From Pelotomaculum propionicicum (GTDB lineage Bacteria; Bacillota; Desulfotomaculia; Desulfotomaculales; Pelotomaculaceae): a stretch of 57,039 nucleotides of DNA. Below are positions 16,051 through 23,955 of this stretch, piece by piece (the first letter of the stretch is position 1; every line of letters begins with the position of its first letter). Made by a program: the position numbers and the translations under genes. The DNA is taken from assembly GCF_004369225.1 (NCBI RefSeq), contig NZ_QFFZ01000021.1, positions 1 to 57,039 on the forward strand. Reading direction: 5' to 3'. The notes below the pieces were generated by a model. The model made no database searches. It was not told the origin of the DNA and saw nothing but the letters and a program-made list of their open reading frames with translations.

Positions 16051-18636
16051 TTGCACGCTGAAGCATTGATCGAGGCTTTCAACGGGGCACTGGCGGAAGA
16101 AATAGCGTACCTGCGCGATGAAGGAGGCCGCCCCCTGGTGGTATTGGACGGAGTGCTGGTTTACCGGGGCCAGGAGGGGTTTCTGTATGCCTTCGACCTG
16201 GAGGTGGAGGCTTTTCTCCTCGACGGTACGCCGGTGCGTCTGCGCTACGGCTCCCGCGAAACCGCGGGAGAGGTGGTGGCCGTGCGCGGTTCGGAGTTGA
16301 CTCTGGCGCTGCATGAGAACTTGGGTGAACTCTTGGAGCGGGCCCAAGTGTTCTGCGAGCCCTGGTTTTTACTGGCCGCCCTGCAGGAGAGGATGCTTGA
16401 TGTGCCGGAGAGAAATCTGCGAATGGCCCTGGCCGTACTGGAAAAAGTGCCGGCGGGCCAGCGTTGTTACGTTTCGCTGTCCACCGCCGCCGGCGCCCAG
16501 GAAGAAGCGTTACGCCTGGCCGGTGAAAGGGAAATCAGCTTTATCTGGGGGCCGCCGGGCACCGGCAAGACCGAAACCCTGGCTATGATCGCGAAGCTCT
16601 TTTTCGAGCAGGGCGGGCGGGTGCTGATCCTTTCCCATGCCAACGTGGCCGTGGACGGCGCGGTGCTGCGGGCGGCAGCCCGGATCGGGGCGCCGGCTTC
16701 TTCCGGACTGGTGGTGCGTTACGGCTGGGCCAGGCTGCCAGCGTTGCGGCAAAGCGGCCTGCAGGCCTCCAGCCTGGCAGTCGCCGGCCGTCCTGAGATG
16801 CGGGAGAGGCTTAGAGAGTTGGAGGACGAGCGCGGCGAACTGCTGGCCAGGCTGCGCGCCGGCGGCGCACGGGGCGAACGCCTGACTGAGGTGGAACGGG
16901 CCTTGCGGGATCTCAAGGCAGCCTTGAAGGAAGCGGCGGCCCGTGTATGCCGCGCCGCGCGGATAATTGGCTGTACTCTGTCCACAGCGGCCACCGATCC
17001 GGTGATTTACAGAGATCATTATGACTATGTACTGCTGGATGAGGCCAGTATGGCCTACATCCCGCAAGTGTTTTTTGCCGCCTCCCTGGCGGGCCGGAAA
17101 CTGGTGGTAAGCGGCGACTTCCGCCAGCTGGCGCCGGTGGCGCTGGCCGGGACGCCGGGGGTGGAGCGCTGGTTGAAGCGGGATATCTTTGAGGAGGCCG
17201 GGATAACGGCTGCTTTTGAAAAAGGGCTGGCGCCGGACATCGCTGTGTTGCGCCTGCAGCGGCGGATGCACCCGGCCATCGCCGGGTTTGTGAACGACTT
17301 TGTCTACGGCGGGTTGCTTTACAATGCTCCGGAGACATCCGGACGCGCCGCGCTGGCCGCTGCCGGACCGTGCCCGGGAGCGGCGCTGACGCTGGTGGAC
17401 CTGAGCGATCTGCCTGCCTTCTGCTACCGGCACGGTTCTTCCCGCTTCAACCCTTTGTCTGCTTTCCTGGCTCTGACGCTGGCCTGGCAGATCAGGTTGG
17501 GCGGCCTCACGGTGGGCCTGCTCACGCCCTACGCCGCCCAGGCCAGGTTGCTAAACGCGTTGACGGCAGGATTTTTAGGCGCTGCCGGCGCCCGTTCCGA
17601 GGCTGCCGGCCTGGTGGCCGCCACGGTCCATCGCTTTCAGGGAGCGGAGCAGGACGCGGTGGTGCTGGACCTGGTGGACTCCTTTCCCCAGCGCGGCCCC
17701 GGCGGCCTCCTTTCCCGCAGGGAAGGGAGCGTGGGGCAGCGGCTGGTTAACGTTGCTGTCACCAGGGCGCGGGGTAAGCTTTTCGTCCTGGCCCGCCGTG
17801 ATTTTCTGGAGAGCAGGCTGCCCGGCGACTCTGCTGTGTGCGGGCTTTTTCGCTTTATCCGGGAAAACGGCCGGGTGATCGGGGGCAGAGAACTTCTAGC
17901 CGGCCTGCCTCCCCGTATGGCGGGCAAAGAAATGGAAATGGAATGGCACTTCGGGCACTGGCCGGCTCTGGAAGCATGGGAGGCCGACGTCCGCCGTGCG
18001 GCGTCCGTGCAGCTGGATTGGCCCGCTACAGCCGGCCCGCCGGAGCGTCTGGTAGTGCGTGCCCTGCGGCAGGCGCAAGTAGGCGGCGCCCGCCTTTCCC
18101 TGCGCACCGGCCGGCCGTCGGTCTTGCCGGTAGAACTGCAGTCCTATGCCGTGCGGCATACTGCGGCACACACGCCGTTGACGGCGGTGGATCGGGACAT
18201 TTTCTGGTACGGCAGCCCCTGGCCGGGGGACGGCAAAGTGGACCGCTGCAGTGTCCGGGTAGCGGGGGAGAGGGTCTGCCGTACGCTGATCTACCTGTTG
18301 GAGATGGACCTGCGCGGGGGATCTGGCGGGGAGCGCTTCGCCGGCTTGCAGGCGTATGTGGAAAATCTGTTTTCCTGTCCCCGCTGCAACGCTTCGCTTA
18401 CTGTACGCGCGGGAACCGGCGGCGGTCATTTCCTGGGCTGTACCGCTTACCCGCGCTGCGATCTTCCGGCTGCCAGGCTCACGCCGGAAATTCTGGAAGG
18501 CTACCTGTCTGCGGCCGGGCTGACCTGCCCGGCCGGCCACCTCTTAAAGGCAGTTCCTGCAAGAGGCGGGCCGCTGGCAGTTTGCTCCCACAGCCCGGCC
18601 TGCCGCTGCGTTTATCAAGTGCGGGACCTGCTTTAG
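16051..18636 (+). CDS. SF1 (UPF1/Dna2-like) helicase with C-terminal zinc ribbon
   Basis: 861 aa, TTG 16051 with GAGGTGA at 16040-16046. The SF1B motifs are all visible: motif I GPPGTGKT (167-174), motif II DEAS (330-333), motif III SGDFRQL (Asp356), QRRMHP (about 403-408), motif V HRFQGAEQD (about 527-535) and motif VI VAVTRARG (about 568-575). Residues 630-760 look like a degenerate phospholipase-D-type domain: VRHTAAHTPLTAVDRD then IFWYGSPWP stands where HxK...D and GS/SxN would be. The tail has a topoisomerase-type zinc ribbon (C776, C779, C797, C803) and more Cys from 826 on. It probably unwinds or translocates on DNA or RNA as the motor of the operon. Confidence 0.85.
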   Translation: MHAEALIEAFNGALAEEIAYLRDEGGRPLVVLDGVLVYRGQEGFLYAFDLEVEAFLLDGTPVRLRYGSRETAGEVVAVRGSELTLALHENLGELLERAQVFCEPWFLLAALQERMLDVPERNLRMALAVLEKVPAGQRCYVSLSTAAGAQEEALRLAGEREISFIWGPPGTGKTETLAMIAKLFFEQGGRVLILSHANVAVDGAVLRAAARIGAPASSGLVVRYGWARLPALRQSGLQASSLAVAGRPEMRERLRELEDERGELLARLRAGGARGERLTEVERALRDLKAALKEAAARVCRAARIIGCTLSTAATDPVIYRDHYDYVLLDEASMAYIPQVFFAASLAGRKLVVSGDFRQLAPVALAGTPGVERWLKRDIFEEAGITAAFEKGLAPDIAVLRLQRRMHPAIAGFVNDFVYGGLLYNAPETSGRAALAAAGPCPGAALTLVDLSDLPAFCYRHGSSRFNPLSAFLALTLAWQIRLGGLTVGLLTPYAAQARLLNALTAGFLGAAGARSEAAGLVAATVHRFQGAEQDAVVLDLVDSFPQRGPGGLLSRREGSVGQRLVNVAVTRARGKLFVLARRDFLESRLPGDSAVCGLFRFIRENGRVIGGRELLAGLPPRMAGKEMEMEWHFGHWPALEAWEADVRRAASVQLDWPATAGPPERLVVRALRQAQVGGARLSLRTGRPSVLPVELQSYAVRHTAAHTPLTAVDRDIFWYGSPWPGDGKVDRCSVRVAGERVCRTLIYLLEMDLRGGSGGERFAGLQAYVENLFSCPRCNASLTVRAGTGGGHFLGCTAYPRCDLPAARLTPEILEGYLSAAGLTCPAGHLLKAVPARGGPLAVCSHSPACRCVYQVRDLL

Positions 18637-18732
18637 CTTCAGCAAAACAAACTGCAATTTAAGTGGTCTTGAATAAACAGGAACACCTATTCTCGATCAA
18701 TCTATACAATAAATGTACTTGTGGTTCTTTAT

Positions 18733-18936
18733 TTACTTGTCGGTATCTTCTTTGCCAGAAAACCGTGAAAACAATTTAGGATAATCTCTTGCTCCGTGTA
18801 ATATTCTTAAGATATCTACTTTTTCAGGGTACACTTTATAAAAAAGAAGATACTTGTTTACAACAATCATACGGAAACCACTCTCACCCATTTTCTTATC
18901 AGGAATAAGTACGCCGAGTTTTGGGATATTTCCCAT
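18733..18936 (-). pseudogene. C-terminal part of a ParE-type toxin
   Basis: 67 codons reading MGNIPKLGVLIPDKKMGESG then FRMIVVNKYLLFYKVYPEKV and DILRILHGARDYPKLFSRF. The last 45 residues match the end of ParE/RelE toxins and the intact toxin at 33832 (RGYRHIVINPYIVFYRVLED...). The N-terminal 50 residues are missing: the frame is cut at 18934 by a 48-base piece of SLH gene. No antitoxin gene is next to it. Confidence 0.65.
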
Positions 18937-18981
18937 AAACTATTTTCAACATCGTCATACATGTCAGAAGGGACAGGCGCT
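18934..18981 (-). repeat. 48-base fragment duplicated from the SLH gene
   Basis: The stretch CATCGTCATACATGTCAGAA (18950-18969) and its flanks match 12048 onward in the SLH protein gene (CATCGTCATACAAGTCAGAA, then GGGACAGGCGCT), with similarity from about 12031. The piece lies exactly where the ParE remnant loses homology, so it records an illegitimate recombination. The remaining stretch 18982-19160 shows no gene I can support. Confidence 0.6.
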
Positions 18982-19164
18982 GTTTAGAAAAAAAAAGCGC
19001 AAAAAAATATCCGGCTCTGTAACATACAGTCATTTTATGGTACTGTTAAGTAAAGGAAATATAAAACATATGTACCAGAAAAAATATAATATTAAGAGGT
19101 TGCAGGATGTATTTAAAAAATAGTGAGAAATGGGATTGCTTCTTAAATGTAAGAAAGAAGCGAG

Positions 19165-19275
19165 GTGATGATCAGGATAATAAGTTACATTAGATCTTTC
19201 TTTAGACCAGTGGTTAAGGAAACAAATGAAGAAATTGAAGTGATAATTAGAGGAATTATTCAAGGGGGTATTTGA
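19165..19275 (+). CDS. Possible 36-aa leader peptide
   Basis: GTG 19165 / ATG 19168 preceded by AAGAAGCGAGG. The product is short and basic-amphipathic (MIRIISYIRSFFRPVVKETN...IIRGIIQGGI). Its stop (19273-19275) lies one base before the probable ATA start of the next gene and the ribosome site AAGGGGGT of that gene is inside it, so it may couple translation of the large exported protein. No family recognised. Confidence 0.4.
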   Translation: MMIRIISYIRSFFRPVVKETNEEIEVIIRGIIQGGI

Positions 19276-19276
19276 A

Positions 19277-21580
19277 ATAAAAAAATTATCTTCAGTAACT
19301 GTAGCTCCGGTAATGGCGGCTTTATTTTTTCTGCTTTTAATCACATGTGTTTGTGTGATGGCCGGGGAAGCTGCGGCGGAGAGCAGTGGTAGTGGTTCCA
19401 CGTACCCTGTCAAAGAGGCCGGTCAAAAAGTAGAGAGTGGCGAGGAAGCTATTTCCCAGGACAGGGCTATGCAGATCGTCAGGGAAATGTTTCCCGATCT
19501 GCTTGAGGGGAAAGATTTGGACATTCAATTGCAGGATGATTACAGGGGTGACAGCAGCGGGATTTGGCATCTGAATTGGAACAATCCCACCCCCGGAGGA
19601 AGGCGGGTGGAACATATCAGCATCAGCATTGACGCGGACAGCGGGGCGCTGGTCAACTTATATTACTATGATTCCAACGTCGGAGCTGAAGGGGGCGTAA
19701 CTCCGTTAACCGAGGAGGCGGCAAAACAAAAGGCGATGGAGTATGCCAGGAAATACCGACCGGCCGAGTTTGGCCGTACCCGGCTGGCTGAAAATGATTA
19801 TTACGGTTATTATCCGAGCGGCATGATCAAAAACGCCTATAATTTTTACTGGGAGCGGATAGAAAACGGCGTCCCGGTGGAATGGGACGGCATCAGTGTG
19901 GGAGTGGATTTATTCAGCGGGCGTCTGGCCAGTTTTTCGGTCAACTGGCACAAGGACGCGGTTTTTCCACAGCCGGGAACAATGCCCGAGGACCTGGAGC
20001 AGAAGGTATTAAGTGAATTGGGCCTGATCCTGTGCTACCAGGTGCCGGAAGGAGTGAAAACAAACTTGCCGGGCGTGCCGGAGGCAAATCTGGTTTACCG
20101 GTTGAACAGCCCCGGCATGTTGAAAATCAGTCCTGACAGTGGAGAGGTTTTGACCGCGGACGGGAAAACGATACCGCTGATTCAGTACAAGCGTTTTTCC
20201 GGTCTTCCAGTCCCCGCGACCGGCGGTTCCTTAGAAGGGACAGGTCCGGTTAACCGGCCTGTCCAGAAGATAAGCCAGGCCGAGGCCCAAAAGGCTGCGC
20301 GGGAATTTTTCAGGAAGATCGGCATGGACGGGGAGGTTGACCGCAGAGGGAGCGGCAGCAGCGGAGGCGGTGTGTTTTATGATGAGTACTGGAGCTATGG
20401 TTTGGCGGACGAGGAAAACTGGAAGCCAAGGGAACAGCGCAAGCAAATAGATGTTGGAATTGACGTTTTTACCGGTGAAGTGAGAAACTATAACGCTTTT
20501 AACGATTATGCCGGATGCGGGCGGGACGATAGCAGCAAGCAAAAAATCACACGGAAAGTTGCTCGCGACAAGGCTGTAGATTTTATCCGTCTTGTCTCCC
20601 CAGAAAAATTGGGGCAGGTAGCCGAGGAGCGGCAGGATGAGAGTTATACAAAATTCGGGGAAGGATATACTTTTAATTTTGTCAGATTGGTTAACGGAAT
20701 ACCGTTTTTGCGGGACGGGATTATGATAAGTGTTGGCGCGGGCGGTGAAATCACTAGCTACGACTGCAACTGGCACGCGGTTAAATTTCCCTCCGCCGCG
20801 GGATTGACTACCCGTGAGGAAGCGGAAAAGGTTTTTCAGGAAAAGATGCGTCTGAAACCAGCCTACTTCTTCCCGCTTGAAGGAGAAGACCCCCGACCGG
20901 GGAAAAAGCCGGTACTCGCCCTGATGTTTGACAGCCGCCGCGATATGGGAATCGACGCCCATACCAGGCAATTGGTGGCGCTAGATATAATGGCGGCACA
21001 ACCGGAGGAAAAAACCGGGGCTGTGGTTCCACAAGAGCACTGGGCCGCCGCTTCTCTGGCGGTTTTGGCGGACAGTGGCCTGCTGCCGGACGAAGGTTTT
21101 GACCCCGACGGGCCGGTTAGCCGCAGGGACGCCGTCAGGGTGCTGATGAGCGCCATGCAAGGAAATTACAGATACAACCAGTACCAGCAGGTTGGTGAGA
21201 AAGCGAGCTTCACGGACGTTTCACCAGATGACCGGGACTATGCTGTAATCCAGTATGCCGTTCGCAGGGGCATGCTGGTGAAAAGCGACCGCTTCTTCCC
21301 GGAGCAGCCGCTGCTCAGGGAGGAACTGGCGGTCTGGCTGGTACGGGCGCTTGGTTACAGTGAGGTGGCTGAGATGCCTGCGGTGATCGGGCTTAAGGCT
21401 GCGGATGCCGGCCAGGTGTCCGATAAAGCGCGCAACTATGTGGCTATCGCCTGGGGCCTGGACTTGATCAAAGGAAATGAAAACAACCTGTTTCGTCCCG
21501 CGGACCAGGTCACCTGGGCCGAACTGGCCTCGCTGGTGACCCGGGCCGTGCCCCGCCTGCGGTCTGTACAACAGTGGTGA
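19277..21580 (+). CDS. YcdB-like exported protein with C-terminal SLH domains
   Basis: Residues from the ATG at 19313 encode MAALFFLLLITCVCVMAGEA, but the frame upstream reads [ATA]KKLSSVTVAPV with AAGGGGGT (19262-19269) correctly spaced before the ATA at 19277. The full signal peptide therefore suggests a non-standard ATA start or an ATG lost to mutation; the alternative is ATG 19313 without a site. Several YcdB/YcdC-type repeats follow (SISIDADSGALVNLYYYD, GVDLFSGRLASFSVNWHK, GIDVFTGEVRNYNAF), then three SLH motifs (EHWAAASLAVLADSGLLP..., FPEQPLLREELAVWLVRAL, FRPADQVTWAELASLVTRA). It would be a wall-bound surface protein of about 755-767 aa. Confidence 0.8.
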   Translation: MKKLSSVTVAPVMAALFFLLLITCVCVMAGEAAAESSGSGSTYPVKEAGQKVESGEEAISQDRAMQIVREMFPDLLEGKDLDIQLQDDYRGDSSGIWHLNWNNPTPGGRRVEHISISIDADSGALVNLYYYDSNVGAEGGVTPLTEEAAKQKAMEYARKYRPAEFGRTRLAENDYYGYYPSGMIKNAYNFYWERIENGVPVEWDGISVGVDLFSGRLASFSVNWHKDAVFPQPGTMPEDLEQKVLSELGLILCYQVPEGVKTNLPGVPEANLVYRLNSPGMLKISPDSGEVLTADGKTIPLIQYKRFSGLPVPATGGSLEGTGPVNRPVQKISQAEAQKAAREFFRKIGMDGEVDRRGSGSSGGGVFYDEYWSYGLADEENWKPREQRKQIDVGIDVFTGEVRNYNAFNDYAGCGRDDSSKQKITRKVARDKAVDFIRLVSPEKLGQVAEERQDESYTKFGEGYTFNFVRLVNGIPFLRDGIMISVGAGGEITSYDCNWHAVKFPSAAGLTTREEAEKVFQEKMRLKPAYFFPLEGEDPRPGKKPVLALMFDSRRDMGIDAHTRQLVALDIMAAQPEEKTGAVVPQEHWAAASLAVLADSGLLPDEGFDPDGPVSRRDAVRVLMSAMQGNYRYNQYQQVGEKASFTDVSPDDRDYAVIQYAVRRGMLVKSDRFFPEQPLLREELAVWLVRALGYSEVAEMPAVIGLKAADAGQVSDKARNYVAIAWGLDLIKGNENNLFRPADQVTWAELASLVTRAVPRLRSVQQW

Positions 21581-21592
21581 CTATTGTTGTTT

Positions 21593-21640
21593 GTCAGTGA
21601 GTCAGGGGTGTTCCCCTGACTCACTGACATTCTATTCAAA
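21593..21640 (+). terminator. Terminator after the YcdB-SLH gene
   Basis: A perfect 16-bp stem (21593-21608 with 21613-21628, TGTT loop) starts 13 bases after the stop codon. The run after it (ATTCTATTC) is only weakly T-rich; the symmetrical stem could serve both strands. Confidence 0.75.
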
Positions 21641-21798
21641 CAGCCCGGTTGCTTTGATGGTGTTTATTAAAGAATTCTCAATGTGATTTCCCTGATTCAA
21701 AAATTGATTTTTTATCTGTGAAGACGGATTATGTGCCATCCGGGATGACTGGGCGCCAAAATAAAATGTAAAGAAAATTGACTGGTGAGGTGCGTTAA

Positions 21799-23955
21799 AT
21801 GAAAAAAACTCTGTTGGTTTTAAACGTTTTAGGTCTGCTCCTGTGCCTGGCCGCGCTGAGCGGCTGTTCCAGCCAGTCCGGGCCGGATGATAAAAAGGAG
21901 GTAGGGCAGGCCGCTCAACCGGCGGCGCTTACAAGTTCCAAATTTGCAGCATATGAGGAGTTCCCGGTAAACATCACTCCGGCCGTTAAACCTTATCAAG
22001 CTGACCGCGACCTGGGCAACATCACCAACAAAGATATGTTTCAGCTTTCCCCGGCGGCCATAAACCTCCTGGTCGAAAACGGCTTTGTGGTGGTCCCCAA
22101 TAAATACGGGAAAGAGTTTTTTTCACTCTACGAGGAATACCGGTATCAACCGGCGCCGCTGTTTGTTACAACCGATTCGGTGCTGCACAACTACCACCTG
22201 TTTTTTGACCACCTGCTGAGAGTGGTGGAATCAGAAAAGCTGGCCCCGGAGCTGAAAGAACTTAACAAAGCTATGCTTGAACAGGCCCTGAGGCAGTATG
22301 AAAGTGTGAAGGGCACTAACTGGGAGAACGCCGCCAGGAGGAATGCCGGCTTTTTTGCCGTGGCCGCCAAACTGATGGATCCGGGTGTCGCCGTCCCCAA
22401 TCTGGTCAGGGATGAGGTGGAAAATGAGCTGGCCCTAATTGAAAAGCACCAGGGCATCGCGGTTTCACCGCTGATGAGCTCCGGCGCAGGTGGCAATCCG
22501 CTCCAGGAGGATTACTCACAATACCTGCCGAGAGGTCACTACGACAGGACCGATTTGCTCAAGTCCTATTTTAAATCAATGATGTGGTACGGCAGGTTGA
22601 CTTTCCGAGTCAAAAACGATGATGAAACCAGGTCAGCCGCCCTGATCACCCTGGCTTTGGACAATAGTGATAGCCAGCAAAAATGGGAAAAGATCTATGC
22701 GGCCACCAGCTTTTTTGTCGGGAAAAGCGATGATATTTCATACAGCCAGTATAAAGAACTGATTGACAGGATTTATGGCGCCGGCGCCGATCCCCAGACT
22801 CTGGTTTCCAGCCCGGACAAATGGCATGCCTTCATGGAGGCTGCCGGAGCTCTGGAGCCGCCGGCAGTAAATTCCATGCCTGTTCTGAACGGAACCTCAC
22901 CCACCGAGCGGGATCAACAGTCTAAAGGTTATCGTTTCATGGGGCAGCGGTTTACCGTGGACTCTTCTGTATTTCAGCGGCTGATTTACCCCGAGGTAAA
23001 AGAGAACAGCCAGGGTGAAATGAGGATGCTGCCCAGGGGTATGGACATCCCCTCCGCCATGGGTTCCGCGGAAGCGTCTAAAATCTCGCAGTCCCTGGGG
23101 GACACCGGTTACCGGGGTTACCAGGAGAATATGGCCAGGATCAAGAGCACCCTGGCCGGTCTAAGTAAAGAGACCTGGACCGAAAACATCTACTGGAACT
23201 GGCTTTATGCGCTGCTGCCCCTGACCTGGGAAAAACCTGAGGGGTACCCTTCCTTTATGCGCAACCAGGCCTGGGCCAGAAAGGAGCTCAACACCTACCT
23301 GGGCAGTTGGACGGAGTTGAAACATGACACCATTCTTTACGTCAAGCCTGTTTATGCCGAGGCAGGCGGCGGCGACGAAAAAATTGACGACCGGGGTTAT
23401 GTGGAGCCCAACCCCTATCTTTACGCCCGCATGGCTTCACTGGTGAAAATGACCGGGGACGGCCTGCGGAGCCGCGGCCTGATCAACGAGCGTGACCAGG
23501 CCAGCCTGGACAGAATGAAGACAATGGTCCTGACTCTGAAAACTATCTCAGAGAAAGAATTGACCAATACTCCTTTAACAGTTGAGGAATTTGAGTTCAT
23601 CCGCTCCTACGGAGTTCAACTGGAGCACTTCTGGCTGGATGCCCTGCGGGACGAGGGCATTGACCACCGCTCCGCTATTTATGACCGGCCGGCCGCCCTG
23701 GTGGCTGACGTGGCCAACTATCCCAGCGGCGGGCAGGTGCTGGAAGAAGCGACAGGCAACGTATTCGAGATCTTTGCTGTGGTCCCGGTGGACGGTAAAT
23801 TAAGGATAGCTGTTGGCGGCGTGTATTCCTATTATGAATTCCCCTGGCCGCTTAATGACCGGCTGACAGACACCAGGTGGCACAAGATGGTGAACACCGG
23901 GCAGACGCCCGCGCTGCCAGGCTGGACTGATGCCTTTATCGCCCCGGTAAAATGA
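21799..23955 (+). CDS. DUF3160-family lipoprotein
   Basis: 718 aa with GAGGTG upstream of the ATG. The lipoprotein signal ends in the lipobox LSGC (around residue 23). The body carries features of DUF3160: NITNKDMFQLSPAAINLLVE, then YRYQPAPLFVTTDSVLHNYH and LFFDHLLRVVE near the start, and further conserved stretches such as GYRFMGQRFTVDSSVFQRLI and WKNWLYALLPL-type segments (NWLYALLPLTWEKP). Function of the family is unknown; members are exported proteins of anaerobes. The 3' end overlaps the CapA-like gene by four bases (ATGA), so the two are one transcription unit. Confidence 0.85.
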   Translation: MKKTLLVLNVLGLLLCLAALSGCSSQSGPDDKKEVGQAAQPAALTSSKFAAYEEFPVNITPAVKPYQADRDLGNITNKDMFQLSPAAINLLVENGFVVVPNKYGKEFFSLYEEYRYQPAPLFVTTDSVLHNYHLFFDHLLRVVESEKLAPELKELNKAMLEQALRQYESVKGTNWENAARRNAGFFAVAAKLMDPGVAVPNLVRDEVENELALIEKHQGIAVSPLMSSGAGGNPLQEDYSQYLPRGHYDRTDLLKSYFKSMMWYGRLTFRVKNDDETRSAALITLALDNSDSQQKWEKIYAATSFFVGKSDDISYSQYKELIDRIYGAGADPQTLVSSPDKWHAFMEAAGALEPPAVNSMPVLNGTSPTERDQQSKGYRFMGQRFTVDSSVFQRLIYPEVKENSQGEMRMLPRGMDIPSAMGSAEASKISQSLGDTGYRGYQENMARIKSTLAGLSKETWTENIYWNWLYALLPLTWEKPEGYPSFMRNQAWARKELNTYLGSWTELKHDTILYVKPVYAEAGGGDEKIDDRGYVEPNPYLYARMASLVKMTGDGLRSRGLINERDQASLDRMKTMVLTLKTISEKELTNTPLTVEEFEFIRSYGVQLEHFWLDALRDEGIDHRSAIYDRPAALVADVANYPSGGQVLEEATGNVFEIFAVVPVDGKLRIAVGGVYSYYEFPWPLNDRLTDTRWHKMVNTGQTPALPGWTDAFIAPVK

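Noticed and set aside
16510-17433. Antisense 307-codon open frame in the helicase gene
   Set aside because: It is open because of the high GC content of the real gene; no ribosome site, no domain, and the plus-strand helicase motifs are continuous.
12578-18636. Calling the operon a BREX system
   Set aside because: Only BrxC/D-like ATPases and a helicase are present; no pglX, pglZ, brxA, brxB or methylase, and the helicase is SF1, so the name would go beyond the evidence.
18854-19123. Plus-strand 89-codon frame over the ParE remnant
   Set aside because: Spans two unrelated fragments and has no ribosome site; the minus-strand reading matches ParE.
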